A stretch of DNA of 64,000 nt from Brumicola pallidula DSM 14239 = ACAM 615. Lineage in GTDB: Bacteria > Pseudomonadota > Gammaproteobacteria > Enterobacterales > Alteromonadaceae. The translations under genes and the position numbers were made by a program. The notes below the pieces were generated by a model that was not told the DNA's origin, searched no databases, and saw nothing but the letters and a program-made list of their open reading frames with translations. The stretch spans positions 1-64,000 of the forward strand of contig NZ_KE386814.1 in NCBI RefSeq assembly GCF_000428905.1, written 5' to 3'. Each line of letters starts with the position of its first letter. The first letter of the stretch is position 1. Shown in pieces: positions 1-9,578 of this stretch.

Positions 1-1173
1 AAGTTTGAACGTAATAAACCACACGTAAACGTTGGTACTATCGGCCACGTTGACCACGGTAAAACAACTCTTACAGCGGCAATCACGTCGGTATTAGCAA
101 AGACTTACGGCGGTAGCGCTCAAGCATTTGACCAAATCGATAATGCACCAGAAGAGCGTGAACGCGGTATCACAATTTCTACATCACACGTAGAATATGA
201 TACACCTGCACGTCACTATGCACACGTAGATTGCCCTGGTCACGCCGATTATATTAAAAACATGATCACCGGTGCTGCGCAAATGGATGGCGGTATATTA
301 GTTGTTGCGGCAACGGACGGCCCTATGCCACAAACCCGTGAGCACATCTTGTTAGGTCGCCAAGTGGGTATTCCTTACATGATCGTTTTCATGAATAAAT
401 GTGACATGGTTGATGACGAAGAATTACTAGAACTAGTAGAAATGGAAGTTCGTGAGTTGTTAACAGAATACGAATTCCCAGGTGATGATTTACCGGTAAT
501 TCAAGGTTCAGCACTTAAAGCACTTGAAGGCGACCCAGTATGGGAAGCGAAAATTCTTGAGCTAGCTGAAGCACTGGATAGCTATATTCCAGAGCCAAAG
601 CGCGATGTTGATAAGCCGTTCATTCTTCCAATCGAAGATGTATTCTCAATATCAGGCCGTGGTACAGTTGTTACTGGTCGTGTTGAGCAAGGTATTGTTA
701 AAGTCGGCGAAGAAGTAGAAATCGTTGGTATTAAAGACACCGTTAAAACAACGTGTACGGGCGTCGAAATGTTCCGTAAGCTGTTAGACGAAGGTCGTGC
801 TGGCGAGAACGTCGGTGTTCTATTACGTGGTACTAAGCGTGAAGACGTAGAACGTGGTCAAGTATTAGCGAAGCCTGGTTCAATCAATCCACATACTAAG
901 TTCGAAGCTGAAGTATATATCCTAAGCAAAGATGAAGGCGGCCGTCATACTCCATTTTTCAAAGGCTATCGTCCACAGTTTTACTTCCGTACAACTGACG
1001 TCACAGGTGCTGTAGAGCTTCCTGAAGGCGTAGAGATGGTTATGCCAGGTGACAACTTGAAGTTTGAAGTTGAACTCATTGCTCCTATCGCGATGGACGA
1101 AGGTTTACGCTTCGCAATCCGTGAAGGTGGCCGCACAGTAGGTGCTGGTGTTGTATCAAAGATTGTTGCGTAA
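1..1173 (+). CDS. tuf: Elongation factor Tu (3' part, start lies before the window)
   Basis: This GTPase delivers aminoacyl-tRNA to the ribosome in the cytoplasm. Reading frame 1 is open from base 1, beginning [10 protein letters not shown], which matches residue 5 of the usual 394-residue protein, so only about four codons are missing. The G1 loop GHVDHGKT, the switch II motif DCPGHADY and the NKCD base-specificity motif are all present, followed by the two beta-barrel domains and the normal C-terminus VVSKIVA. A shorter reading from the ATG at 262 would lose the GTP-binding loop and is wrong. A strong intrinsic terminator follows 18 bp after the stop. Confidence 0.98.
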   Translation, partial: KFERNKPHVNVGTIGHVDHGKTTLTAAITSVLAKTYGGSAQAFDQIDNAPEERERGITISTSHVEYDTPARHYAHVDCPGHADYIKNMITGAAQMDGGILVVAATDGPMPQTREHILLGRQVGIPYMIVFMNKCDMVDDEELLELVEMEVRELLTEYEFPGDDLPVIQGSALKALEGDPVWEAKILELAEALDSYIPEPKRDVDKPFILPIEDVFSISGRGTVVTGRVEQGIVKVGEEVEIVGIKDTVKTTCTGVEMFRKLLDEGRAGENVGVLLRGTKREDVERGQVLAKPGSINPHTKFEAEVYILSKDEGGRHTPFFKGYRPQFYFRTTDVTGAVELPEGVEMVMPGDNLKFEVELIAPIAMDEGLRFAIREGGRTVGAGVVSKIVA

Positions 1174-1190
1174 TACCGCATTAAATCCTA

Positions 1191-1220
1191 AAAAAGGCGC
1201 TCATTGAGCGCCTTTTTTTT
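1191..1220 (+). terminator. Intrinsic terminator of tuf
   Basis: A 12-bp perfect stem (1191-1202 with 1206-1217, GGCGCTC core) closes a three-base ATT loop and runs into eight T residues. It lies directly behind the tuf stop codon. Confidence 0.93.
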
Positions 1221-1230
1221 ACTTAAGGAA

Positions 1231-1368
1231 AAGCAGTAAAAGGAGGGGAGGGAGCGTCTTCACCCACACAAACGCGCTGTTCGCCTTCCTTGGCCGCTCG
1301 CTAATGGCATCCCTGCCATTAGAAGGTTTGTGTAGGTTAAGACGCTCCTTCCCCTCCTTTTACTGCTT
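1231..1368. repeat. Long imperfect inverted repeat (43-bp arms)
   Basis: Arms 1231-1273 and 1326-1368 match as reverse complements at 40 of 43 positions. The 52-base loop carries its own 9-bp hairpin (CTAATGGCA / TGCCATTAG, about 1300-1322). The arms are GC-rich compared with the flanks. No gene lies inside. It resembles a palindromic intergenic element rather than a terminator, because there is no T run and tuf already has one. Confidence 0.8.
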
Positions 1369-1423
1369 ACCACGCACGTGTGGCGTGTGGGCCGAGGTTA
1401 AGCACGGCGATTTAGCATTCACG

Positions 1424-1451
1424 AACAATCAACAATCAACAATCAACCATC
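1424..1451. repeat. 7-bp tandem repeat, AACAATC unit
   Basis: Three perfect copies of AACAATC are followed by one degenerate copy (AACCATC). The repeat sits in the same spacer as the long hairpin, 56 bp downstream of it. Confidence 0.8.
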
Positions 1452-1523
1452 AATCTAACACCAAATATCGATGCAGCAACGAGCATAATCAACCTCCTAG
1501 CAAACCCAGCGCGCTAATCTAGT

Positions 1524-1556
1524 AAGTTATATACAGAAGCCTTCTGTATATAACTT
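1524..1556. repeat. 33-bp perfect dyad
   Basis: Perfect 16-bp arms (AAGTTATATACAGAAG and its reverse complement) are separated by one base. The dyad lies between tuf and the convergent M48 gene. There is no T run, so it is more likely an operator or repeat element than a terminator. Confidence 0.8.
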
Positions 1557-1572
1557 GCGGAACATGAAAGGC

Positions 1573-1638
1573 CGACAGCGATGGCTGATGAGACAACCTG
1601 AAAGGATGGAGTTCGACAGCGGTCGTCGATGAGGAAAA
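1573..1638. repeat. Imperfect direct repeat, 41-bp period
   Basis: The words CGACAGCGATGGCTGATGAG (1573) and CGACAGCGGTCGTCGATGAG (1614) repeat 41 bp apart. They are in non-coding sequence just past the end of the M48 peptidase gene and look like part of a dispersed intergenic repeat, but no second locus for it is in this window. Confidence 0.5.
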
Positions 1639-1678
1639 TCAAATTAAGCAAAGTGAGAGTTTGACTTTAGAGTGAGGC

Positions 1679-2821
1679 CTACTTTGGTAAATCCGTTTTT
1701 AATTGTTCAAACTCTGTTTCGCTTTGAGCTTTCAGAGCGTCTTTGTTTTTTTGTATTTCGACTTCCATGTCAGCGAACGCCGACTCTGAAACTCCCGCAA
1801 ATTCGAGTGCGTTTGCAATACGTTCTTTGGTTAACGGGTGTGAGCTTAATATTTTCTCAAGATCTTCTGCAATTAGGCTATTTTCGCTATCCGCATATTC
1901 AGCAAATTTCTTCATCCCTCGTGCAAAAGACACTGGTTCAGCGCCTGTGGCCCTTAGTTGCTCAAGAGCAAACTCATCTGCTTCCCATTCGAGCTTTTGG
2001 GTGAACTGATTCGTTGCTATGGTATTTGATACACTTGCAAAAAAATCAAAAAAACCACTAACATCACCAAATATATAAGTTATGGCAATTGAGGTTGCTA
2101 AGGTCTGAGAAATAAGTCGCATTGAATGATGATTTTCAACATGCCCAATTTCATGCATAAATATAGCCGTTAGAATTTCTTCATCATAATCGACTAACTC
2201 AAGAAGCTGATCAGTAAATACAATGGTACCGTTGGGGAGTGCGAAAGCATTGGGTCCCATCATTTTAGTGTGTCTAAAAAGAATATTGTACTTTTCGGAG
2301 TCTAAATCCATGTTTGCCAATAATGAATACCATTGACTTTCAAGTGCGGTGATTTTTTCTAAATCAGCCTCACTCGGATTGAGAACTGTTTTATCCATTG
2401 CCGTCATAGTATGCCTAGACGACAACTCGACAAATACATCAGGAATATATGGCGCAAATACCACCGCCATTTGAGGAATAACAACCGCAAAAATAAAGTA
2501 TAGCGTAACGGGTATCGCAACTATACTGCCAATAACTGCTTTAGCAGACTTCTCCCATTTGCTGACATCTTTTTTACCAGCACTTAACCAACTATCTAGG
2601 AAGGGCTCTGAATTCATAACTAAGAGGGTTTTATTAGGTAATATAATTTCACGAGGAATCGTTCCTAACTTATCCGAAATAATTAGCTCTTCGTGCTTAT
2701 ATTCAACTATGTCATCACTAGCGTCGGTGTAACAAAGTATTCCACTCGCATGCAGTTTTACCTTAACGATTTGGTAGTTAGCTCCACTACCGGCGAATAA
2801 CTTTCCTTGTGCTACAAGCAT
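1679..2821 (-). CDS. M48 family membrane-associated zinc metallopeptidase
   Basis: A 380-residue protein predicted to degrade or process envelope proteins. The first 80 or so residues form a small beta-rich domain (DUF7092-like). One hydrophobic segment follows at about 97-122, then a peptidase domain with HEIGH (223-227) and a downstream ExxAD motif (E278), which together give the three zinc ligands and the catalytic glutamate of family M48. The C-terminal tail is charged. It lies 71 bp behind the DUF898 gene on the same strand, so the two are probably one transcript. The substrate is unknown. The start is the ATG at 2821. Confidence 0.88.
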   Translation of the reverse strand: MLVAQGKLFAGSGANYQIVKVKLHASGILCYTDASDDIVEYKHEELIISDKLGTIPREIILPNKTLLVMNSEPFLDSWLSAGKKDVSKWEKSAKAVIGSIVAIPVTLYFIFAVVIPQMAVVFAPYIPDVFVELSSRHTMTAMDKTVLNPSEADLEKITALESQWYSLLANMDLDSEKYNILFRHTKMMGPNAFALPNGTIVFTDQLLELVDYDEEILTAIFMHEIGHVENHHSMRLISQTLATSIAITYIFGDVSGFFDFFASVSNTIATNQFTQKLEWEADEFALEQLRATGAEPVSFARGMKKFAEYADSENSLIAEDLEKILSSHPLTKERIANALEFAGVSESAFADMEVEIQKNKDALKAQSETEFEQLKTDLPK

Positions 2822-2892
2822 TACGTTAATCCTTTAAGCGAGTTGTCAGCAGCTCCGTGTACTAGTTAAAGCACTAGGCTGGTGCTTCGTCA

Positions 2893-4125
2893 TTACCCGA
2901 TAGAAATATCAATATCAAAGGCACCAATAACTTCGTCAGCAACAGCACTGTCTTGGTTACCGCTTTGGGCTACCACATGATTGATCCCGACTAATACATT
3001 GACATTTGTTGCTTCAGCATAAAAGCGCGCGTTTCGCACTTTAACCCAAGGTATTGCTAGACCAAGTGTAAATATTAACATTAGATAATTGGTTGCGTTT
3101 AACAGCATAAGCGGAACGAACTTAACGTTAGATTCAAAATTCGCAACAGCTTCAATTTTAGTATTGTTATACACATGGTTTCTAATATGCGCTTTGTAGT
3201 ATGACGTTGCTGCAACGATGATTAAAATATACATAAGAGTAAGCAAAAACAGAGTGAAAATGTATCCTGCAGACATTGATTCAAGATCAAACCCTCCAAT
3301 ACCAACGCCGGTTGCAAAACTAATTCCAATAATGAGCATACCAACTATAGCGATTGCGCTTGCAATAATAGCTGCAACATAATATTCGCTAGCAGCTAAT
3401 TCGGGTTTAAACTTTTTGTTACCGTATTCCATATTCTCATATAAAAATTCATCTATTTTTTTCAACACCCACGGCATTGCTAGATAGAGAGTAAATATAG
3501 CCATAATCGGTAAAATTAAAAATATAAAAAATGCCCTACCAAAGCGCATTTTAAAATTAAAACGAACATTTCTATATGCCATCATACGCATTCTAAAGCG
3601 CACACCTAAACAAATAATAAATGGCGTTAATAAAGCGATAAGAAGAATAACGATGACGCCTGCAATGGGACTGAAATTGGATATAATCAGATAACTTGCG
3701 AGTAACAGAACTGCAATAATACGCCCTCGCAAAATTTGCATTGGTTCAGCTAGGTAAGATAGGCGGTGACCAGCAATTTCTGTATTAGAATAAAAGTAAC
3801 GATGAGTTCGCACTGTCGCCCAAGCTGAGTAAATGCCTAAGGTAACAATAGAAAGCAATAAATTAACTATCCAAATTGCAAAGTATTCTGTTCCGTTGCC
3901 ATGAAACTTAATCTTGCCACTGGAGAGTATTTCTTCTTTTTCGTGATTAATACTCGAGATGGCTGGTTGGCGCAAAAGTATAAGTTTTCGCAGTGCTTCC
4001 GCACGATCCGGAAAAGCCTCTTTATCAATAGATTCGTAAGCTTCTAGCATTTCATCTAGCGTGTAGTATGAGTAATTGAACTCTGGACTACTATCCGCTG
4101 AAAACGGATTATTGGTATCTGACAT
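2893..4125 (-). CDS. DUF898 (YjgN-like) integral membrane protein
   Basis: A 410-residue polytopic inner-membrane protein. After about 75 hydrophilic residues there are repeated membrane segments with the family's characteristic phrases, for example IVTLGIYSAWATVRTHRYFY and the later WVKVRNARFY. This identifies DUF898/YjgN. The biochemical role of the family is not known to me. The ATG at 4125 has a good ribosome binding site (AGGG, seven bases away). The M48 peptidase follows directly, an association that suggests the two act together in the envelope. Confidence 0.85.
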   Translation of the reverse strand: MSDTNNPFSADSSPEFNYSYYTLDEMLEAYESIDKEAFPDRAEALRKLILLRQPAISSINHEKEEILSSGKIKFHGNGTEYFAIWIVNLLLSIVTLGIYSAWATVRTHRYFYSNTEIAGHRLSYLAEPMQILRGRIIAVLLLASYLIISNFSPIAGVIVILLIALLTPFIICLGVRFRMRMMAYRNVRFNFKMRFGRAFFIFLILPIMAIFTLYLAMPWVLKKIDEFLYENMEYGNKKFKPELAASEYYVAAIIASAIAIVGMLIIGISFATGVGIGGFDLESMSAGYIFTLFLLTLMYILIIVAATSYYKAHIRNHVYNNTKIEAVANFESNVKFVPLMLLNATNYLMLIFTLGLAIPWVKVRNARFYAEATNVNVLVGINHVVAQSGNQDSAVADEVIGAFDIDISIG

Positions 4126-4507
4126 TTAACATCCCTATTTTTGGTGCCAATTTTGGCTATCTACTCACGATACGAGGTTGCAATCATTGCTGATCAAGAT
4201 ACCTGGTAAATTTAAACTACAGGAAAGTGTAGTCATAGAGAAGCTAAATATAAGTATTCGTTTTTATCCCAAAGATTTACCTAGATTTCTGCCTAATTTG
4301 ATAGTGGAATAGCACTCATTATAAATTCAAGCCTTACAGATTTGTGTATTGTGCAGCTCCGCGATTTGCTATTTTGATTTTGTATAGTTTGATTTTTTAT
4401 CCGTTAGCCTAATTAAAAGTGAAATATACTAAAAATGGTTATGTGTTTTGTCGGGTAACCTATAGAATCGTAAGGCTGTTTCAACATATAAAAAGAGTGT
4501 TTCGGTT
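4126..4507. other. Divergent intergenic region, no gene seen
   Basis: This 382-bp AT-rich spacer lies between the DUF898 gene and iadA, which point away from each other. It must contain both promoters, but I could not pick a convincing -35/-10 pair or operator. No reading frame with a ribosome binding site was seen. Confidence 0.6.
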
Positions 4508-5656
4508 TTGATCACAATAATAAAGAATGCTGACGTTTATGCACCTGAAAATTTGGGCTTGAAGCATATTCTTATTGCAGAAAATAAAATAGTTTATGTG
4601 GGTGACATTTTACCCGAACTTAACCTTGAGCATAACATTGTTGATGCTGAGGGCTGCATTGTGATGCCCGGTTTTATTGATGGCCATACGCATATTACGG
4701 GTGGTGGTGGTGAAGCCGGGTTTTCTACAAGAGTGCCGGCAGTGCCATTAAGCAAGTTTACGCGGGCGGGCGTAACCACCGCCGTTGGTTTGCTGGGTAC
4801 AGATGATTTAACTCGTAGTACTGAGTCGTTGGTTGCCCAAGTTTATGCGTTAAGAGAAGAAGGTTTTTCAGCTTATTGCTACACCGGTGGTTATCATTTA
4901 CCGGCAACAACCTTAACCGGGTCGGTGAAATCGGATATTGTTTTCATTGAACCGATTATTGGTGTCGGAGAGTTAGCTATTAGCGATCATCGTTCAAGTC
5001 AGCCAACATTGAATGAATTGTTAAAAGTTGCATCTGAAGCTCACGTGGCACGCTTGATGACCGGTAAAGCAGGTATGCTGCACTTGCATTTAGGCGACGG
5101 CGAACGCGGCTTAAGTTTGGTTAGAGAGGCTTTAGATTCAGCCGAAATTCCGCCTAGGACGTATAATCCAACGCATATTAATCGCCAGCGTTTCCTATTT
5201 GAAGAAGCCTGTGATCTAGCAAAAAGAGGCTGTTGGGTTGATGTTACTGCTTTTGAAACTGGCGATGTTGGCTTCGAGCCAGGTGAAGCTTTGCTGCGCT
5301 ATATGCAACAAGATTTGCCACAAGATAAATTAACCATTAGTTCGGACGGCGGCGGATGCTTACCCGATTTTCATTCTGATGGTAGTTTGAAGAAAATGGA
5401 CTTCGCTGAGTCCCAATCGATGACGGATATCTTCTATAAGCTAGTAGATGATGACCAAGCGGTTGAAAAGTTTTTACCCTTTTTTACCAAAAATGTTGCC
5501 ACTTTGATGAATTTTCATCATAAAGGCCGTATTAAAGAGGGGGCTGATGCAGATATTATAATATTGAATAAGCAAAATCGGATTGAGCATGTTATGGCGA
5601 TGGGTCATTGGCATGTTAAATATAAACAACAAGTCAAAAAAGGCACTTTCGAGTAA
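4508..5656 (+). CDS. iadA: Isoaspartyl dipeptidase (beta-aspartyl peptidase)
   Basis: A metal-dependent amidohydrolase of 382 residues (E. coli IadA has 390) that splits beta-aspartyl dipeptides. The HxH metal motif is H60/H62 (GFIDGHTH), followed by a glycine-rich stretch, HLHLGD in the middle, and SSDGGG near residue 279. The N- and C-terminal strands form the usual small beta-sandwich. The start is a TTG at 4508; no in-frame ATG fits the N-terminus. It lies five bases before cphB, so the likely substrate is the beta-Asp-Arg dipeptide released from cyanophycin, giving aspartate and arginine. Confidence 0.93.
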   Translation: MITIIKNADVYAPENLGLKHILIAENKIVYVGDILPELNLEHNIVDAEGCIVMPGFIDGHTHITGGGGEAGFSTRVPAVPLSKFTRAGVTTAVGLLGTDDLTRSTESLVAQVYALREEGFSAYCYTGGYHLPATTLTGSVKSDIVFIEPIIGVGELAISDHRSSQPTLNELLKVASEAHVARLMTGKAGMLHLHLGDGERGLSLVREALDSAEIPPRTYNPTHINRQRFLFEEACDLAKRGCWVDVTAFETGDVGFEPGEALLRYMQQDLPQDKLTISSDGGGCLPDFHSDGSLKKMDFAESQSMTDIFYKLVDDDQAVEKFLPFFTKNVATLMNFHHKGRIKEGADADIIILNKQNRIEHVMAMGHWHVKYKQQVKKGTFE

Positions 5657-5661
5657 ATATT

Positions 5662-6480
5662 ATGCCCTCTCCAACTATAGATGGCACCCAAAGAGGATAT
5701 GTAATTCCGATTGGCGGTGCAGAAGAAAAACTAGATAACCCCGAAATTTTGGCCAAGTTTATTGAGCTTAGTGGAGGTAAAGATGCGGTAATTACCATCA
5801 TTCCAACAGCTTCACAGCTTGACGATACGGGTTCACGGTATCAGAAAATTTTCGAAGAAATAGGTGTAAAAAAAACCTATTCGTTGCCAATTATTGAACG
5901 CAGTGATGCGCAAAATCCTGAATACGTACAAACCTTGGGGAAAAGTACCGGTATATTTGTTACTGGTGGCAACCAACTTAGGTTATCCACTATTTTAGGT
6001 GGCACACCTATCGCAAAGACAATTCGCCAATTAAACGCCCAAGGTGTTCATTATGCAGGCACTTCTGCAGGTGCTGCTATCGTCTCGCAGCACATGATTA
6101 CTGGTGGTAGCACAGGTACTGTGCCGACCGAAGGCGGTGTTAACTTAGCGCCGGGTATGGGGTTAATTAATACTGTCGTGGTCGATCAGCATTTCAATGA
6201 ACGCAACAGACTTGCTCGACTACTTTCAGCTGTTAGTTATAATCCGTTTTTGATTGGGGTTGGATTGGACGAAAATACCGCCGCATTTATTGACCATAAC
6301 AACGTGTTTACGGTTGTCGGTAGCGGTGCTATTACCGTCGTTGATCCTAGCGATATTGAATATTCATCTATGGCAGAAGCTCGCACCGGAGACGCCCTCA
6401 CATTACTAAATGTTAAATTACATATTTTAGCAACTGGTGCTAGGTTTGACATTTCAAACCGAAAAGCTTACGTAAGTTGA
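5662..6480 (+). CDS. cphB: Cyanophycinase
   Basis: A 272-residue S51-type serine peptidase that cuts the branched Asp-Arg polymer cyanophycin into beta-Asp-Arg dipeptides. The nucleophile motif GTSAGA places the serine at 135, and TGGNQ (101-105) matches the conserved oxyanion/substrate loop. There is no signal peptide, so it acts in the cytoplasm, as expected for an intracellular storage polymer. It is co-transcribed with iadA (five-base gap) and followed by a terminator, which separates the degradation genes from the synthesis genes. Confidence 0.93.
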   Translation: MPSPTIDGTQRGYVIPIGGAEEKLDNPEILAKFIELSGGKDAVITIIPTASQLDDTGSRYQKIFEEIGVKKTYSLPIIERSDAQNPEYVQTLGKSTGIFVTGGNQLRLSTILGGTPIAKTIRQLNAQGVHYAGTSAGAAIVSQHMITGGSTGTVPTEGGVNLAPGMGLINTVVVDQHFNERNRLARLLSAVSYNPFLIGVGLDENTAAFIDHNNVFTVVGSGAITVVDPSDIEYSSMAEARTGDALTLLNVKLHILATGARFDISNRKAYVS

Positions 6481-6545
6481 GCATCAAAATAAGTATTCTT
6501 TGCTTGCTAATTCTGATGTTGAGGAGGATAAAATAAAACACTTCA

Positions 6546-6571
6546 AAAGGTAGCGTAAGCTGCCTTTTTTA
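6546..6571 (+). terminator. Intrinsic terminator after cphB
   Basis: A 9-bp stem (6546-6554 with 6559-6567, one G-T pair) with a GTAA loop runs into six Ts. It splits the cluster into an iadA-cphB unit and a cphA unit. Confidence 0.85.
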
Positions 6572-6603
6572 TGTAGTTTAGATCACTAATAATAACAGTT
6601 TAA

Positions 6604-6632
6604 TTGACCCGTTCATGCCTATAGATTATTGA
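6604..6632 (+). promoter_or_regulatory. Possible promoter of cphA
   Basis: TTGACC (6604-6609) matches a -35 hexamer at five of six positions, and a 17-bp spacer leads to TATTGA (6627-6632), a weak -10. A promoter is expected here because of the terminator just upstream, but this exact placement is uncertain. Confidence 0.3.
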
Positions 6633-6723
6633 GATTATACAAAAGGTTCAAATACTGAATTAACTGCTTGTTTCATTGCTGTCGTTAATTAATAAAAAAA
6701 GTCGCACTAAGGGATCTGTAACC

Positions 6724-9543
6724 ATGAAAATTCTAAGTAAAAACGTTTACGTCGGCCCAAATGTCTATGCTAACTTTCCGGTCATTTGCTATCAAATTGA
6801 CATTGGTGAATTAGAAAATTGGCCTTCGGTCAAATTAGGTGAAGACTTTATTAATGGTCTCATCGCAGCTTTACCCTCCTTGCAAAAGCACGGTTGTTCT
6901 TATGGTGAAGAAGGTGGCTTCTTAAGAAGACTAGTTGAAGATGAAGGAACGTGGATTGGTCATATTTGGGAACACGTAGCAATAGAATTGCAAAACTTAG
7001 CAGGGTCCTCAGTGTCCTTTGGGCGCACAAGAAGCTTGAAAGAAAAAGGCTGTTATTATGTTGTTTATCAATATCAACAAAAAGACGTAGGCTCAGAAGC
7101 TGGAGCTTTGGGTTTAAAACTGCTAACACATTTAATGCCCCCTGCTATACAAAAGTCGATTACCGCCAAAATTGAACCAGATTTTAATTTTGGCGATGAA
7201 CTAAATGACTTTATTAAAATGGCGCAGCGTAAAGAGTTTGGCCCAAGTACCGCCTCTTTAGTGGCGGCTGCCGAGGAACGTGACATACCTTGGTTACGCT
7301 TGAATAACTACAGCTTAGTGCAATTTGGTCAGGGTAAGTATCAACAGCGAATTCAAGCGACGATTACCAGCGAAACAAAACACATCGCAGTTGAAATTTC
7401 ATGTGATAAGGAAGATACCCACAATCTACTCAATGATTTAGGCTTGCCCGTACCACAACAAATGATGATTTATAGCGATAAGCAAGCGGTGAAGGCTGCT
7501 CAGCGTATAGGCTTTCCAGTTGTACTAAAACCATTAAATGCGAACCATGGTCGCGGGGTTAGTATTAACTTGAGGACAGATGACGACGTTATAGCTGCGT
7601 TTGCTGAAGCGCAGCAGCATGGCACAAGCAGAGCGGTATTGGTCGAAAGTTTCATCACCGGCTATGATCACAGAATGTTGGTTGTTAATAATGAGTTAGT
7701 TGCAGTCGCCAAACGAGTTCCCGGGCATGTTATTGGTGACGGTATGCATACTATTGAGCAGCTAATTGATATTGTGAATAAAGACCCACGTCGCGGAGTA
7801 GGGCACGAAAAAGTGCTAACTAGACTGGAATTAGATAAGCAAGCGCTTCGGCTCATGGAAGAAGCCGATTATGATAAAGACACGGTACTTGAGAAAGACC
7901 ATACGTTTTATCTCCGCTCGACTGCAAATTTGTCGACAGGGGGCACTGCAATCGATGTGACCGACATTGTGCACCCAGATAACCGCGAAATGGCCGTGCG
8001 TGCGATTCGTGCCATTGGTCTTGATATCGGTGGCGTTGATTTTTTAACCGATGACATTAGCAAATCGTACAAAGAAATTGGTGGTGGTATTTGTGAGTGC
8101 AATGCCGCACCAGGTTTTAGAATGCATGTTGCACCCAGCGAGGGTAAACCAAGAGATGTGGCTGGTAAAGTAATGGATATGTTATTTCCGGCTGGCACCA
8201 ATGCAAGAATTCCTGTTGCCGCTATTACCGGAACCAACGGTAAAACCACCACGTCCAGAATGTTAGCAAGCATCATGAAAAGTGCTGGATTTACCACCGG
8301 TATGACCTCAACTGATGGTGTCTATATTGATGGGCATCTTACAGTAAAGGGCGATATGACTGGCCCGACCGCGGCCCAAATTGTATTGCGTGACCCCAGT
8401 GTCGATTTTGCCATTATGGAAACTGCGCGTGGTGGTATCGTTAAACGCGGCTTAGGTTATAGCACGTGTAACGTTGGTGCTTGTTTAAATATTTCAGCCG
8501 ATCATTTAGGTCAACGAGGCATCGATACCTTAGAGCAATTAGCACAAATTAAACGGGTTGTTGTTGAAGTCGCCCAAGACTGCGTTGTACTTAACGCAGA
8601 TGATATCCATTGTCTAGAAATGGCAGAGTTTTGCGAAGCCAAACAAATTTGTTATGTCACCATCGATTCTGGTCATGGACTGGTGCGTGAGCATATTCGT
8701 CAAGGCGGGATGGCGGTTGTATTAGAAAAAGGTATTAATGGCGAGATGATCACAATCTATGATAATGGGGCTCACATTCCTTTGTTATGGACGCATTTGA
8801 TACCAGCAACGATTGAAGGCAAAGCAATGCATAACGTGCAAAATGCAATGTTCGCAACGGCGATGGCATATAGCTTTGATACTTCATTAGAAAATATTCG
8901 CCAAGGCTTGAGAATATTCAATACGTCATTCTATCAAGCACCGGGTCGACTCAATATCTTTGATGAACACCCGTTCAAGGTAATTTTAGATTATGCGCAC
9001 AACCCCGCAGCAATTAAAACAATTACCGATTTAGCCGGGCGTTTAGGTGTGAAAGGGAAGCGCAGACTCGTATTGGCTATGCCGGGCGATAGACGAGATG
9101 AAGATATCATAGAGGCAGCTAAAATTGTTGCTTCTACTTTCGACAGTTTTGTTTGCAAAGCTGACGATGATCGTCGTGGGCGAGGACATGATGAAGTGCC
9201 AATGTTACTCAAGCAAACCTTAGAAGCTAACGGTGTTGATGCGAAAGATATTCAGGTAATACCAAGTGAAGCTGATGCGGTTGAAGCTGCTTTAGTCAGT
9301 TGTACTCCGGGTGATTTACTCATTATTTTAGGCGATAACATTACCCGTTGCTGGAAACAGATCGTACACTTTAATAATGTATCTGAGCACCCTGTAAGCG
9401 ATATGGATAGACCATCGAGTGACTTCCCCGAAAAATTATATGAACCTATTGAGCACAAATTTGAATTACAAGAAGGTAGCCGAATTGTACAAGATGAGCG
9501 CGGTGTTCATATTGTTGTTGACAGAGAAGAAGACGCTGATTAA
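6724..9543 (+). CDS. cphA: Cyanophycin synthetase (CphA1 type)
   Basis: A 939-residue enzyme that polymerises aspartate and arginine into cyanophycin using ATP. It has the three expected parts: an N-terminal domain (about 1-160), an ATP-grasp domain containing VVLKPLNANHGRG (266-278) and ECNAAPG near 457, and a Mur-ligase-like domain with the P-loop GTNGKTTT (about 503-510) and DYAHNPAA. The ATG at 6724 has AAGGGA nine bases upstream and begins MKILSKNVYVGPN; an in-frame TTG at 6676 is less likely. Both ATP sites look intact, so this should be an active primer-extending synthetase. A paralog follows after 35 bp. Confidence 0.95.
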   Translation: MKILSKNVYVGPNVYANFPVICYQIDIGELENWPSVKLGEDFINGLIAALPSLQKHGCSYGEEGGFLRRLVEDEGTWIGHIWEHVAIELQNLAGSSVSFGRTRSLKEKGCYYVVYQYQQKDVGSEAGALGLKLLTHLMPPAIQKSITAKIEPDFNFGDELNDFIKMAQRKEFGPSTASLVAAAEERDIPWLRLNNYSLVQFGQGKYQQRIQATITSETKHIAVEISCDKEDTHNLLNDLGLPVPQQMMIYSDKQAVKAAQRIGFPVVLKPLNANHGRGVSINLRTDDDVIAAFAEAQQHGTSRAVLVESFITGYDHRMLVVNNELVAVAKRVPGHVIGDGMHTIEQLIDIVNKDPRRGVGHEKVLTRLELDKQALRLMEEADYDKDTVLEKDHTFYLRSTANLSTGGTAIDVTDIVHPDNREMAVRAIRAIGLDIGGVDFLTDDISKSYKEIGGGICECNAAPGFRMHVAPSEGKPRDVAGKVMDMLFPAGTNARIPVAAITGTNGKTTTSRMLASIMKSAGFTTGMTSTDGVYIDGHLTVKGDMTGPTAAQIVLRDPSVDFAIMETARGGIVKRGLGYSTCNVGACLNISADHLGQRGIDTLEQLAQIKRVVVEVAQDCVVLNADDIHCLEMAEFCEAKQICYVTIDSGHGLVREHIRQGGMAVVLEKGINGEMITIYDNGAHIPLLWTHLIPATIEGKAMHNVQNAMFATAMAYSFDTSLENIRQGLRIFNTSFYQAPGRLNIFDEHPFKVILDYAHNPAAIKTITDLAGRLGVKGKRRLVLAMPGDRRDEDIIEAAKIVASTFDSFVCKADDDRRGRGHDEVPMLLKQTLEANGVDAKDIQVIPSEADAVEAALVSCTPGDLLIILGDNITRCWKQIVHFNNVSEHPVSDMDRPSSDFPEKLYEPIEHKFELQEGSRIVQDERGVHIVVDREEDAD

Positions 9544-9578
9544 ATTGCGTATAAGTAAGATAATGAGTGGTGATACTG

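Noticed and set aside
1304-1522. 72-codon forward frame in the tuf spacer
   Set aside because: It runs through the long hairpin and the 7-bp tandem repeat; composition follows the repeats and there is no ribosome binding site.
6676-6723. Earlier TTG start for cphA
   Set aside because: Adds 16 residues not seen at the N-terminus of cyanophycin synthetases, while the ATG at 6724 has a proper ribosome binding site.
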